Assembly (NCBI GenBank): GCA_905221615.1
Contig: CAJNDT010005323.1
Span: forward strand, 384,520 to 448,519
Length of the DNA: 64,000 nucleotides
Reading direction: 5' to 3'
DNA from: Symbiodinium sp. CCMP2592
Taxonomy: Eukaryota > Sar > Dinophyceae > Suessiales > Symbiodiniaceae
Shown here: positions 45,589 to 53,124 of the stretch, piece after piece
Layout of the letters: each line of letters begins with the position of its first letter
Position numbering within the stretch: the stretch's first letter is position 1
Notes under the pieces: generated by a model
Seen by the model: the letters and a program-made list of their open reading frames with translations, nothing else
What the model was told of the DNA's origin: nothing
Databases searched by the model: none
Position numbers and translations under genes: made by a program

Positions 45589-46889
45589 AGGATGCTGACT
45601 TGTGTTTTATCCCAAAGCCTAACAAGCCGGCCACGAAGCCTGGCAATCTACGTCCCCTCGGCATCATTCGACCAGACGGCAAGGGCCTGGCGGGGGCTTG
45701 TAGAGATCAGCTGTCTCCCTACACGGCTGACTATCTTCGGGGTCTCCCACAATTTGCCTACCAGCCACATCGCGGTCTTTCAGATGCCTTGAGCAGGGTC
45801 GTTGGTCATGTCACTCAGGTACGCAATAACTGCCAGGAGGCCCGACGAACCAGGCATCAGCTTCACTCGGGACGAACTCGTCCCCAGCTAGTAGGTGGCA
45901 TCTGCTTTGCACTAGACTTGTCACAAGCCTTTGACATGGTGAGCAGAACAGACTTGCTTAGCACACTGCAGGAAGCGGGAGTCCCGCAAGACCTCATTGA
46001 CTTAGTTGCCTCATTGCATGCTGGCAGTGCTTACACGTTTCGCACCCAGGGTGAAGAGGACACGGTCCAGTCCACTGCGGGCATTAAACAGGGGTGTAAG
46101 CTTGCCCCCACACTTTTTTCCATGCTTACGGGCACCATCTTCCGGGAGCTCATAGCTCTTGTTGGGGTTCGAGCCGTGGTGGACTACCTCACGGGCTACG
46201 CAGATGACCTTACGGTTCACCGTGACATCCACTCAATGGAGGACCTGGGTCGCGCTCATGCTCTGATTGAGCAATTGTTGCAGTTGGTCCGTCGCCATGG
46301 ATTTGCTGTCAACGGTGCAAAATGCACTGTTATGGTCAAACTCGAGGGCCAACAGGCGCAACGCGCCATCTCCAAGCACACTTATTGGCGCACCGCGCCT
46401 GACGGAACCCGCCATAAGATGTGGAGACTGGGAGAGTCCAAGTCTCACGAGGGCTTTCCGCTGGTGACGTCCTTTAAGTATCTCGGCGTCACGCTCTCCT
46501 ACTCCAACTTCGAGAAGGCTACTCTCAAGTTCCGGTTGCAGGAGGGCAATGTGAAATTGCAGCAGGTACGCCGCTTCGTTCACAACAGACGAACGGCGGG
46601 GCCTGCATCGCGGTTGCACATTTGGCATAGCACTGTCTGGGCCACAGTGGCCTCTGGATTGGTGGATGTGGGCTTGACCCTAGAGACAGCTGAACTGTTG
46701 CGGGCTTGGCACGCTCGCAAAATTCGAGCTGTCCTGAACAAGCCAGCGCACCTGACACACATATCCACGGCTGACCTCTATGCCTCCCATAAGATCATGG
46801 ACCCTGTCCGTAAGCTGCAGGCGCGACAGGCCAATCGTGTCAAGCGCTTAGGTGCTCGCGCTTCTCCAGGCGGAGGCACTCTCTACTAG
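45516..46889 (+). CDS. LINE reverse transcriptase
   Basis: Family-like sequence starts at about 45,516, upstream of the TTG at 45,555, overlapping the previous frame. From 45,555: DLCFIPKPNKP and NLRPLGIIRPDGK (fingers), motif A DLSQAFDMV (D at 45,915), motif B GIKQGCKLAPTLF (about 46,080-46,118), motif C YADD (46,197-46,208), and a thumb/connection region with FKYLGVTLSY (about 46,470-46,500). Motif A Asp and both motif C Asp residues are present, so the catalytic centre is intact. The frame ends at TAG 46,887; the natural continuation is in the next frame from about 46,852. Confidence 0.88.
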   Translation, partial: SSIAAISGATPIALPAAEVLQPPLKDADLCFIPKPNKPATKPGNLRPLGIIRPDGKGLAGACRDQLSPYTADYLRGLPQFAYQPHRGLSDALSRVVGHVTQVRNNCQEARRTRHQLHSGRTRPQLVGGICFALDLSQAFDMVSRTDLLSTLQEAGVPQDLIDLVASLHAGSAYTFRTQGEEDTVQSTAGIKQGCKLAPTLFSMLTGTIFRELIALVGVRAVVDYLTGYADDLTVHRDIHSMEDLGRAHALIEQLLQLVRRHGFAVNGAKCTVMVKLEGQQAQRAISKHTYWRTAPDGTRHKMWRLGESKSHEGFPLVTSFKYLGVTLSYSNFEKATLKFRLQEGNVKLQQVRRFVHNRRTAGPASRLHIWHSTVWATVASGLVDVGLTLETAELLRAWHARKIRAVLNKPAHLTHISTADLYASHKIMDPVRKLQARQANRVKRLGARASPGGGTLY

Positions 46890-47538
46890 TTATGCAGACG
46901 TTCTGCAGCAACTTTCTAAGGACACATCACAGCAGGAGCCCCCCCCGGCCTTCGTGTGCCCGACGTGTGCTCAGGCCTTCGACACTAAGGTCGGTCTTCG
47001 CACCCACCAGGCCCGCAAGCATCCAGGCTCGGTCATCAGATATGTCCCTCGAGGCTTCTCCCACACCCTCTCTGTAGAAGGGCTCCCCAAGTGTGCGGCC
47101 TGCAACAGGCAATTCCCTGAGATGAAGGGCTTAAAGAACCACTTGCTATCAGGTGCCTGCACGGAGCCAGCTAGGCTACAGGAGCTGGATGACGCGGCGC
47201 ACCCTTCCTTGGATTTGCAGCATCAGTCCAGATTGCATCCCAGGCAGCAGCGCTTGCATGACACTTTAACAACACACACGGCTATGGAGCTCGGACGATC
47301 TGATGAGTCTTAGGACCTTATGTCACATTGCTTGCTGTGTGGGTTCTGGACCCCGGACAATACCAAGCTCAAGTCTCACATCCGGCAGACCCACAAACCT
47401 GAATGGGCGGCTCATGGCGCCACAGCTGCAACTCAGAGCAGCAAATCAGCGCAGGCGCTCGACAATCATAAACCCTACATGGTAGAAAAGAGAAAGGTGT
47501 TGCCTTATCATGTACGACTTGGCGACAGTGCATACTGA
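46852..47538 (+). CDS. LINE C-terminal zinc-finger region (one in-frame TAG)
   Basis: Starts in the frame after the RT (GTG at 46,852). Finger 1: C36-x2-C39-x12-H52-x4-H57 (FVCPTCAQAF...). Finger 2: C81-x2-C84-x12-H97-x5-C103, a CCHC variant. A TAG at 47,311-47,313 interrupts the frame; six bases later it resumes as MSHCLLCGFWTPDNTKLKSH with finger 3 (C-x2-C-x12-H-x4-H), ending at 47,538. Such fingers near LINE C-termini probably bind the RNA or the target. The last 20 residues do not look conserved, and the 3' end may be altered. Confidence 0.75.
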
Positions 47539-48090
47539 GCGGCGCGGATGGTGGTTGTAGGGAACAGAGACGAGAGCCCTCAAAGGAGCCTGTTACGGAT
47601 AAGAGGCAGCATCCAGCACAATGTCCGATCCTTTTTTAGATTCTGTTTTTTGCAGGTTCATGCACTTTCCCGCTGCCAGGGCGGACCGTTACGCAGGTAC
47701 ATGCCAGCAGTTGGCACAACAAGGCAACGCACCCACGCCACCGAAGTTGGAAACAGTAGAATCAAAGGAGAGCGCGCTTGCTTCTCGCTTGCTGCGTCAC
47801 ACTATGTTAACTTAACGCTTTTGGCCTGGTGCCGACGTGCATCTTGCTAGAGCACGAAGGGGCCTCGCAACAACTGGTGGTTCCAGTGGCGCGATTTGTT
47901 AAAGGCCGCCTAAAAATCAAGGTTTTGCAACCCCCCATTCTCAGCTTCTTTAAGAATGGGGGGTTGTCCAAGACTCCAAGCCATTGCCGGCAAGCCTGGC
48001 CTCTGGAGGTTACTGTCTGGGACCCGTCGCCCGTCCCCTAGAAAAGCTTTGGTTTCAGAGGACACGGAAGGCCTCGGCAAGGGCCTCCAT
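47539..48090. other. 3' flank of the LINE
   Basis: A plus-strand frame at 47,648-47,815 has a coherent peptide (YAGTCQQLAQQGNAPTPPKL and ETVESKESALASRLL) and could be a displaced part of the LINE C-terminus or an unrelated exon. It is not strong enough to call. A strong hairpin follows at 47,928. Confidence 0.35.
47928..47966. repeat. Perfect 13-bp inverted repeat (hairpin)
   Basis: CAACCCCCCATTC (47,928-47,940) and GAATGGGGGGTTG (47,954-47,966) are perfect complements around a 13-nt loop. No T-run follows, and it is not next to a called gene, so I do not interpret it as a terminator. Confidence 0.85.
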
Positions 48091-48092
48091 CT

Positions 48093-48640
48093 TCACAGAG
48101 ACAAGCACCACAGAGTTGAGCAAAAAGCTTTGGCGGTAACAGCGGTCATGTAAGAATCATGTCCTGCTTCAGCGAATTCGTTGCTCCACTGCGCACCACG
48201 GCAGAATAGGAACATTTGTTCTCTTTCCCCAGGCTTACACTTGAGGCACCTGCTCGCCCATTGGGCTGCATCCAGCCGCACTGTACGCACATGTCGCGCA
48301 CAATTCAGCTTACCAGAAAAACTTACACGTTTAGGAGTTACCCTTCATGCGGAGGATCTCTTGGAGATCTTCCGTGCTCAGCTCTTTCACGCGCTTCAAA
48401 AGCCTTGCACTTTCAAGACGATCCCAACCACCCATGCTGCAAGCTGTCCAGCCTCTGCTTCTTCTGCTTTGCGACTTTCAAGGCTTTCTGGGTTGCTTTG
48501 CTCTCTTCCTTAAGTGCTTTCTTGCGAGCCCGCAAACGCGCCAGACGTTGCTCCAGCGTCTCCTGGAGTGTAGCAGGGCCGAGGAGGATGTTCTGTCTGT
48601 CGTGTGGCACTTGTCGGTTGTCCATTCTGTTGGAAAAACT
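48093..48640 (-). pseudogene. Coiled-coil protein fragment, possibly retroelement-linked
   Basis: Minus strand. RQNILLGPATLQETLEQRLA, then RLRARKKALKEESKATQKAL and KVAKQKKQRL (about 48,590-48,440), form a basic coiled coil. After a frame change at about 48,420, ESARLLKRVKELSTEDLQEI and LRMKGNS* end near 48,330. A third segment, MRTVRLDAAQWASRCLKCKP (48,290 down to about 48,100), includes a CxxC and FAEAGHDSYMTAVTAKA. Frame changes suggest decay or introns. The pattern (basic coiled coil followed by L-x-DLQEIL) resembles small proteins repeated in dinoflagellate genomes, possibly structural proteins of retroelements; that link is inference. Confidence 0.4.
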
Positions 48641-49035
48641 TGCCCAAAAACTGCGCAGGAACGGGGCAGGACCAACTACAGCCTCTCTTCTATTGGGAAA
48701 ACCATTAGCGCAGGACCGTGCAGGACCACACTAGATGCAAAGCTGCAAGGTGGGGAGGGCGGTCCTGCAAAAACGCTGTGGGAGGATAGAATTATCTTCC
48801 AATAAAACAAGTTTGCAGGACCACGTGTTTTGCGGGCCTTCACACGGCTGATTACCGACAGCAGGCCTGAAGCACTGGCTTTGGGCTCCAGGCTGTTACT
48901 TGCAAACGATATCCAGGCAACGTCCTGCTCACTGTGCTGGGGCCAAACATCACTACTAGTGGTCTCCAGTCTGTCCCTCGTCAAACTCTCTATCCAAAAA
49001 AGCCGTTTACATCCGGACATGCTGGCCGCGCTAGC

Positions 49036-49252
49036 GCCCATGTGCTGGTTTTCCCATGGAAATCACGCTTTACGTCCCTCTACCTTTGGCCTTACGTCCC
49101 CCTATGGCGCGCCCACATGCTGGTTTTTGCCATGGAAATCACACTTTACGTCCCTCCACCTTTGGGCTTCCTTTGGGCTTACGTCCCCCTCTGGGGCGCC
49201 CACATGCTGGTTTTCCCATAGACATCACGCTTTACGTCCCTGCACCCCGCTT
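49036..49252. repeat. Three-copy tandem repeat, 72-88 bp
   Basis: Units begin GCCCAYRTGCTGGTTTT at about 49,036, 49,108 and 49,196. Each contains an ATCACRCTTTACGTCCCT block, and most repeat a TTACGTCCCC block. The middle unit carries an extra internal duplication of CTTTGGGCTT. Confidence 0.85.
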
Positions 49253-49428
49253 GGCTGTTTATAATATTAATAGCCAAACGGAGCGCGGGGAAGTAAGAAC
49301 TGAAGACCTTGAGGGCTCTAGCGTTGTACGGGGCACCCGTCTGTCAAGCGGGCCACACGTTACTCGTGTGCAATCACTGGAACGCTGGTGTTTTGTCACA
49401 GTTTGATGCCTTGTGGGTTTAGAGCTGT

Positions 49429-49606
49429 GAAAACACGCATAGTCTTTGCGCAAGGATGACATTCACAACATGTGCGAACAAAACGGACTGTACTCCGAAC
49501 GCAATCTCTCAGAGCGCGAAAACACGCATAGTCTTTGCGCAAGGATGACATTCACAACACGCGCGGACAAAACTGACTGTACTCCGAACGCAGTCTCTGA
49601 GAGCTC
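49429..49606. repeat. Two-copy 89-bp tandem repeat
   Basis: GAAAACACGCATAGTCTTTG starts at 49,429 and again at 49,518. The copies differ at a handful of positions (for example ATGTGCG versus CGCGCGG). Confidence 0.92.
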
Positions 49607-49679
49607 ACAGGCACACTTGAGACCTGGGCTGTCACGCAATCGAGATTTGAAGCTTGACGGACCTCAGAAACGAACTGCT

Positions 49680-50220
49680 TCAAGCTTCTCCGACCCACAA
49701 AGACGTCTTTCAAGAGCTTCTCCAAAGAACTTGCCAAGGCTGTCACTGAAGTTGAAGACTGTCACGGTTTAGGCTCTTTCTCCAAAGAACTTACCACGGC
49801 TGTCAACAGAGTTGAAGACTGTCACGGTCTAAGCTTTAAAGGTTTAGGGTTTTGGGGAGTTTGCTTCTTCAAAGAAGACTGTCACGCTTGCGGCGTTAGG
49901 GTTTAGGGATTGGGGGAGCTTCTTCAAAGACTTGCCAAGGCTGTGACGAAATCAAGACGGTGGGCATCAGAGCCTCAAAAACAAAGTGCTTGCCGAGGTT
50001 TAGGGTTTGCGGGGGTGCTTCAAAGACTTGCCAAGGCTGCGACTCGAGATGAAGACTGTGGGCATCAGAGCCTCAAAAAACAAGCTTCTTTAAAGAACTT
50101 GCCGAGGTTTAGGGTTAGGGGAGCTTCTTCAAAGACTTGCCAAGGCTGTGACGAGATGAAGAAAGACTGTGGGCATCAGAGCCTCAAAACAGAAAGTGGT
50201 GCTTCAAGCTTCTTGCAAGA
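49680..50220. repeat. Degenerate tandem repeat with telomere-like motifs
   Basis: The block CTTGCCAAGGCTGTGACGA, or variants, recurs at about 49,728, 49,788, 49,932, 50,025 and 50,135, together with GAAGACTGTGGGCATCAGAG and TTCTTCAAAGA. Between blocks, GTTTAGGGTTT or GTTAGGGTTTAGGG occurs four times. Unit length is 60-110 bp. Confidence 0.8.
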
Positions 50221-50282
50221 CTGTCTCGGTGGAGGCTGAGGATTCGGCCGGCATGCGGAAGCTCAACGAAGCGGGCGTCACA

Positions 50283-50304
50283 GACACACACACACACACA
50301 CACA
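50283..50304. repeat. Short (AC)n microsatellite
   Basis: Eleven CA/AC dinucleotides. Confidence 0.9.
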
Positions 50305-50559
50305 AGGACCAGGCACATTCAACATGTTTGCGCAAGGGCCGTGCTCATTTTTTGCGAGTGCAAAGCTTCAAAAACCAATCAAACTCTGACATGAGCATGA
50401 GCTTGTACCTTGTGAGTGCGTGCCGAGCTAGTACCTTGTACCTTGTGCGTGTGTGCGAGCTAGTTCAAGCCCGCTGTTGGTTCTGTGGGACACTAGCACA
50501 GGGATTCCGCGCAAACGCACGACCGCTTTGAAACAGCCGCTGCACTGCACAAGTGACAA

Positions 50560-50671
50560 GGGGTGGCACGCACGAAGCTCGAGATAAGCATGGCCACTGC
50601 GCAAGGGTGACACGCACAAACCACGAGATAAGCATGGCCACTGCGCAAGGGTGACACGCACAAACCACGTT
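50560..50671. repeat. 44-bp tandem repeat, first cluster
   Basis: GAGATAAGCATGGCCACTGC starts at 50,581 and 50,625 (44-bp period), each followed by GCAAGGGTGACACGCACAAA. A partial, more diverged unit precedes them. The same unit recurs at 52,190-52,268. Confidence 0.9.
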
Positions 50672-50863
50672 CATGCCTCAGTCTCAACAGCAGTTGGAAG
50701 CTTGACAGTCTGATGATGTCACTTTAGACCAGGGCCGCACAATCACGTCTGCTGCTTCCACTTTTGGCAAAGGCAAAATGCGGCCCTTAGGAAGCGGAAC
50801 GGCTTTTTGGAGGCAAAACCTCAGGCATTACCCCATAGACTGGGTTAGCCCAAAAGTTAACTA

Positions 50864-50901
50864 TTAGTTAAAATTTTGGCTGGAGCCAAAATTTTAACTA
50901 A
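50864..50901. repeat. Perfect 18-bp-arm palindrome inside the TIR element
   Basis: TTAGTTAAAATTTTGGCT (50,864-50,881) and its exact complement (50,884-50,901) flank a GG centre. It lies directly inside the left terminal repeat. Confidence 0.95.
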
Positions 50902-50952
50902 AAAAGGAACCCTACAGGAAGGACGCAGGGAGCAAAAAGGGAACACGTAGAT

Positions 50953-51031
50953 CTCCAAAATCACAGTTTTGAAATGGCGCTGTGATTTTGGATATGCTCA
51001 ACCTGCGATTTTGGATATCATATCCAAAATC
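50953..51031. repeat. TGTGATTTTGGAT inverted repeats, left cluster
   Basis: The motif TGTGATTTTGGAT and its complement ATCCAAAATCACA occur in both orientations. GATTTTGGATAT-C-ATATCCAAAATC (51,007-51,031) is a perfect palindrome with 12-bp arms and a one-base centre. Confidence 0.93.
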
Positions 51032-51068
51032 ACAGGATTTAGTGAACTCGTTTGGGCCCGGGCGAGGC

Positions 51069-51446
51069 CGAAGTTTCGACGAAACTTCGTCGAAGTTTCG
51101 GCCCCTCACTGGTCGAAGTTTGAAGGGTGCCAAGTCGAAGTTTGGTCGAAGTTTCGTCGAAAGTTCGACCCCCACAAGTCGAAGTTTCGACACCCTACCG
51201 GTCGAAGTTTCGATACCCTACCGGTCGAAGTTTCGACACCGAGGTCGAAGTTTGCAAGTTGTGATATTACGATTCACTGCAAGGGTTGCACTCTTAGTTG
51301 ATTGGTGTCGAAGTTTCGGCTCGAAACTTCGACTTGGGGTGTCGAAGTTTCGACCCAAGGGGGTGTCGAAATTTCGACCTGGGGGCGTCGAAACTTCGAC
51401 CCCCGAGGAGTCGAAGTTTCGACCCCTGGGGGTCGAAGTTTCGACC
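51069..51446. repeat. Array of GTCGAA/TTCGAC palindromes
   Basis: About 18 occurrences of GTCGAAGTTTCGAC or close variants, in both orientations (GTCGAAACTTCGAC). GTCGAA and TTCGAC are exact complements around a 2-nt centre, so every copy is a palindrome. Spacing is 10-25 bp, with C- or G-rich linkers such as CACCCTACCG and CCCCTGGGG. A 45-bp non-repetitive gap (51,257-51,303) splits it into two halves. The translated frame (VEVSTP-like) is a by-product. Confidence 0.95.
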
Positions 51447-51462
51447 CCTGCCGGGCCAGACC

Positions 51463-51629
51463 TAGATCCAAAATCGCAGGAATTCGGGAAGTGTGATTTT
51501 GGATTTAAATCCAAAATCACAGGTTGAAAATAAAACTGTGATTTTGGATCTGGGATCCAAAATATGGCGCTGTGATTTTGGAGAACTTGACGCTGGGATT
51601 TTGGATATCATATCCAAAATCACAGGATA
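51463..51629. repeat. TGTGATTTTGGAT inverted repeats, right cluster
   Basis: Contains a perfect 30-bp palindrome (51,492-51,521, 15-bp arms, TGTGATTTTGGATTT and its complement). It also has an imperfect one around GGATCTGGGATCC (about 51,537-51,564) and a second exact copy of the 25-bp GATTTTGGATAT palindrome (51,597-51,621). The clusters flank the GTCGAA array on both sides. Confidence 0.93.
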
Positions 51630-52189
51630 AGATAAATATCTTGAATTCCTGTGATCCAGGAGATCCCCCGGTGTTCTGGCAAAGATAACTTTCGGCCTAA
51701 CCCGGTCTATGGGGTAGCTGCCAAAACAAGGAGCTTCCGCAGTTTTAAGCCTCCGAAGGCAGGGTGCAAAATCACGTCTGCTGCTTCCACGTGTCACAAG
51801 GGCAAAACGCGGCCCTTAGGAAGCGGAACGGCTTTTTGGAGGCAAAACCTGGCATTAGCTGCCAAAAGAAGGGGCCTCCGCAGTTTAAGCCTCCAACGGC
51901 AGGGTGCAAAATCACGTCTGCTGCTTTCACTTCACATCTAGGGCGGCATCATCACTGCTGCTTCACTTTAGAGCCAGGGCGGCATGATCACGTCTGCTGC
52001 TTTCACTGTCGGGCAATGGCAGCCACATCACGTGTGCTACTTTCCGGTGCGTGGGCTTCTGAGCAAGTTCTACTGGCTTTCAACCCTGCCATTTCGCGCC
52101 GCGATTACATTTCATAGCAGCGGTCGCCTACCCAGATGATCTTCACATTGGCATTGAGCCACTTGCGAGGCACCCATTCAGCAACGCAC

Positions 52190-52268
52190 AAAACTGCGCA
52201 AGAGTGACACGCACAAACCAAGAGATAAGCATGGCCACTGCGCAAGGGTGACACGCACAAACCACGTC
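52190..52268. repeat. 44-bp repeat, second cluster
   Basis: Same unit as at 50,560-50,671 (GAGATAAGCATGGCCACTGC at 52,222), with a diverged unit before it. About 1.6 kb separates the clusters, and the transposon and its host repeat lie between them. Confidence 0.9.
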
Positions 52269-53124
52269 TCAAGCCTGAGCACCTGCCCTCTCAGAGACTG
52301 CCAAGACATAGGCACGCTGAAACCCGCACTTGCTTCACAAACAGGAGCGGTCCTGGGGGACGTGGCCTGGTACCCGTGCAGTAGTCTTATCAGGCACAGT
52401 GTGCTTATCGCCAGAGTGCCACATCGTTCACAGATGCAATCTGCTTGCCCACCAAAAGCGGAGCTGCCTCGGATAACAGCAGAGCAGCCGTTCCACATGC
52501 TCATCACCTCGAGCATAGAAGGTCATCAGATCAAGTTGCAAAGTGCAAGTTCCGGTCGCGGGGTCGTTCCGAATGGAGCGGCCCGAGATCATAGACGGCC
52601 CAACATGTGACATCGACAGTTGTTGCATTCCCTCCTGGCCAGAGTTTTATCGGCTCGTGGCTTCTCTCTCCTCCCCTTGCTCCTCGTGCCATGGAGCGCG
52701 TTTTGTACATAGGCTTGCTCCGCGAGGCATGTGCTGAGGTGAAGGCCGGGACCCTGTGCCGTCCTCTTTTGCTTTCCTCTGCCCTGTTCTAAACCATACG
52801 GCTTCAGTAACACGACCAGCGTCAGTGTCGAACATGTTCGTACAAAAGGTCGCACACATACCGTTGGTGGCACTGTGTTTACTGTTTGCAGAAGCTGTCT
52901 AGTGCCATCTGGGAGAGTCGGATGTAACTCACTCTGCTCTCAGGGCACGAATGTCAGAGCGCAACATGCGTAACTGAAGGGAAACAGGGCCCCCGCTGCG
53001 AAGTCGGCGCCTGCTCGCGATACCAGTTTGCACACCTGCCGTGCTGTCTCAGATCGGCTCCACCAAAGAAGCGTGATAAACGAAGCTCAATGACCTTCGA
53101 TCAGTTGCCTTCCACAAATGGCCC
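52269..53124. other. No gene seen
   Basis: Unique sequence; overlapping frames of 60-120 codons on both strands without coherent character. Confidence 0.4.

Larger units (their letters stand above)
43600..47538 (+). mobile_element. Nearly complete LINE (APE-type endonuclease / RT / zinc fingers)
   Basis: Three consecutive plus-strand frames encode, in LINE order, an EEP/APE-like endonuclease, a reverse transcriptase and a C-terminal block of three zinc fingers. The frames change twice (near 45,490-45,555 and near 46,850), and one TAG (47,311) separates the second and third fingers. Everything else is intact, so the copy is recently dead or relies on recoding. Both ends are estimates: the first frame opens at 43,600 after a TAG, and no poly(A) tail or target duplication was recognised at the 3' side. 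Confidence 0.85.
50831..51714. mobile_element. 884-bp TIR element, TA target duplication, palindrome-rich
   Basis: Terminal inverted repeats CCCCATAGACTGGGTTAGCC... (50,831-50,864) and its complement (51,681-51,714) match at 29 of 34 positions. TA flanks both ends (50,829-50,830 and 51,715-51,716). The paralogous empty site at 51,851-51,863 reads GGCATTAGCTGCC with a single TA. TIRs plus a TA duplication are the hallmark of Tc1/mariner-type and Stowaway-like non-autonomous elements. There is no transposase; the interior is almost entirely inverted repeats. Such an element would move only with a transposase supplied in trans. Confidence 0.88.
50700..52000. repeat. Tandem host repeat, one unit split by a transposon
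   Basis: Unit 1 (about 50,730-50,830 plus 51,715-51,772) and unit 2 (about 51,772-51,912) share, in order: ATCACGTCTGCTGCTTCCAC, GCGGCCCTTAGGAAGCGGAA, CGGCTTTTTGGAGGCAAAAC, GGCATTA/TAGCTGCC, CCGCAG...TTTAAGCCTCC and GGCAGGGTGCA. A partial third unit (51,907-52,030) keeps only the first block, repeated with a TTTAGAGCCAGGGCGGCATG linker. Unit 1 is interrupted exactly at GGCATTA by the 884-bp element; unit 2 is the uninterrupted form. Confidence 0.85.

Noticed and set aside
47928-47966. Rho-independent terminator
   Set aside because: No T-run follows, there is no upstream gene on that strand, and the genome is eukaryotic.
51218-51520. Repetitive VETSTPRG-type protein frames
   Set aside because: They arise from translation of the GTCGAA palindrome array; several frames on both strands are equally open, so the DNA repeat explains them.
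50828-51716. PIF/Harbinger-type TTA target duplication
   Set aside because: TTA is present on the left, but the right flank is GTA. Only TA is duplicated, and the empty site confirms a single TA.
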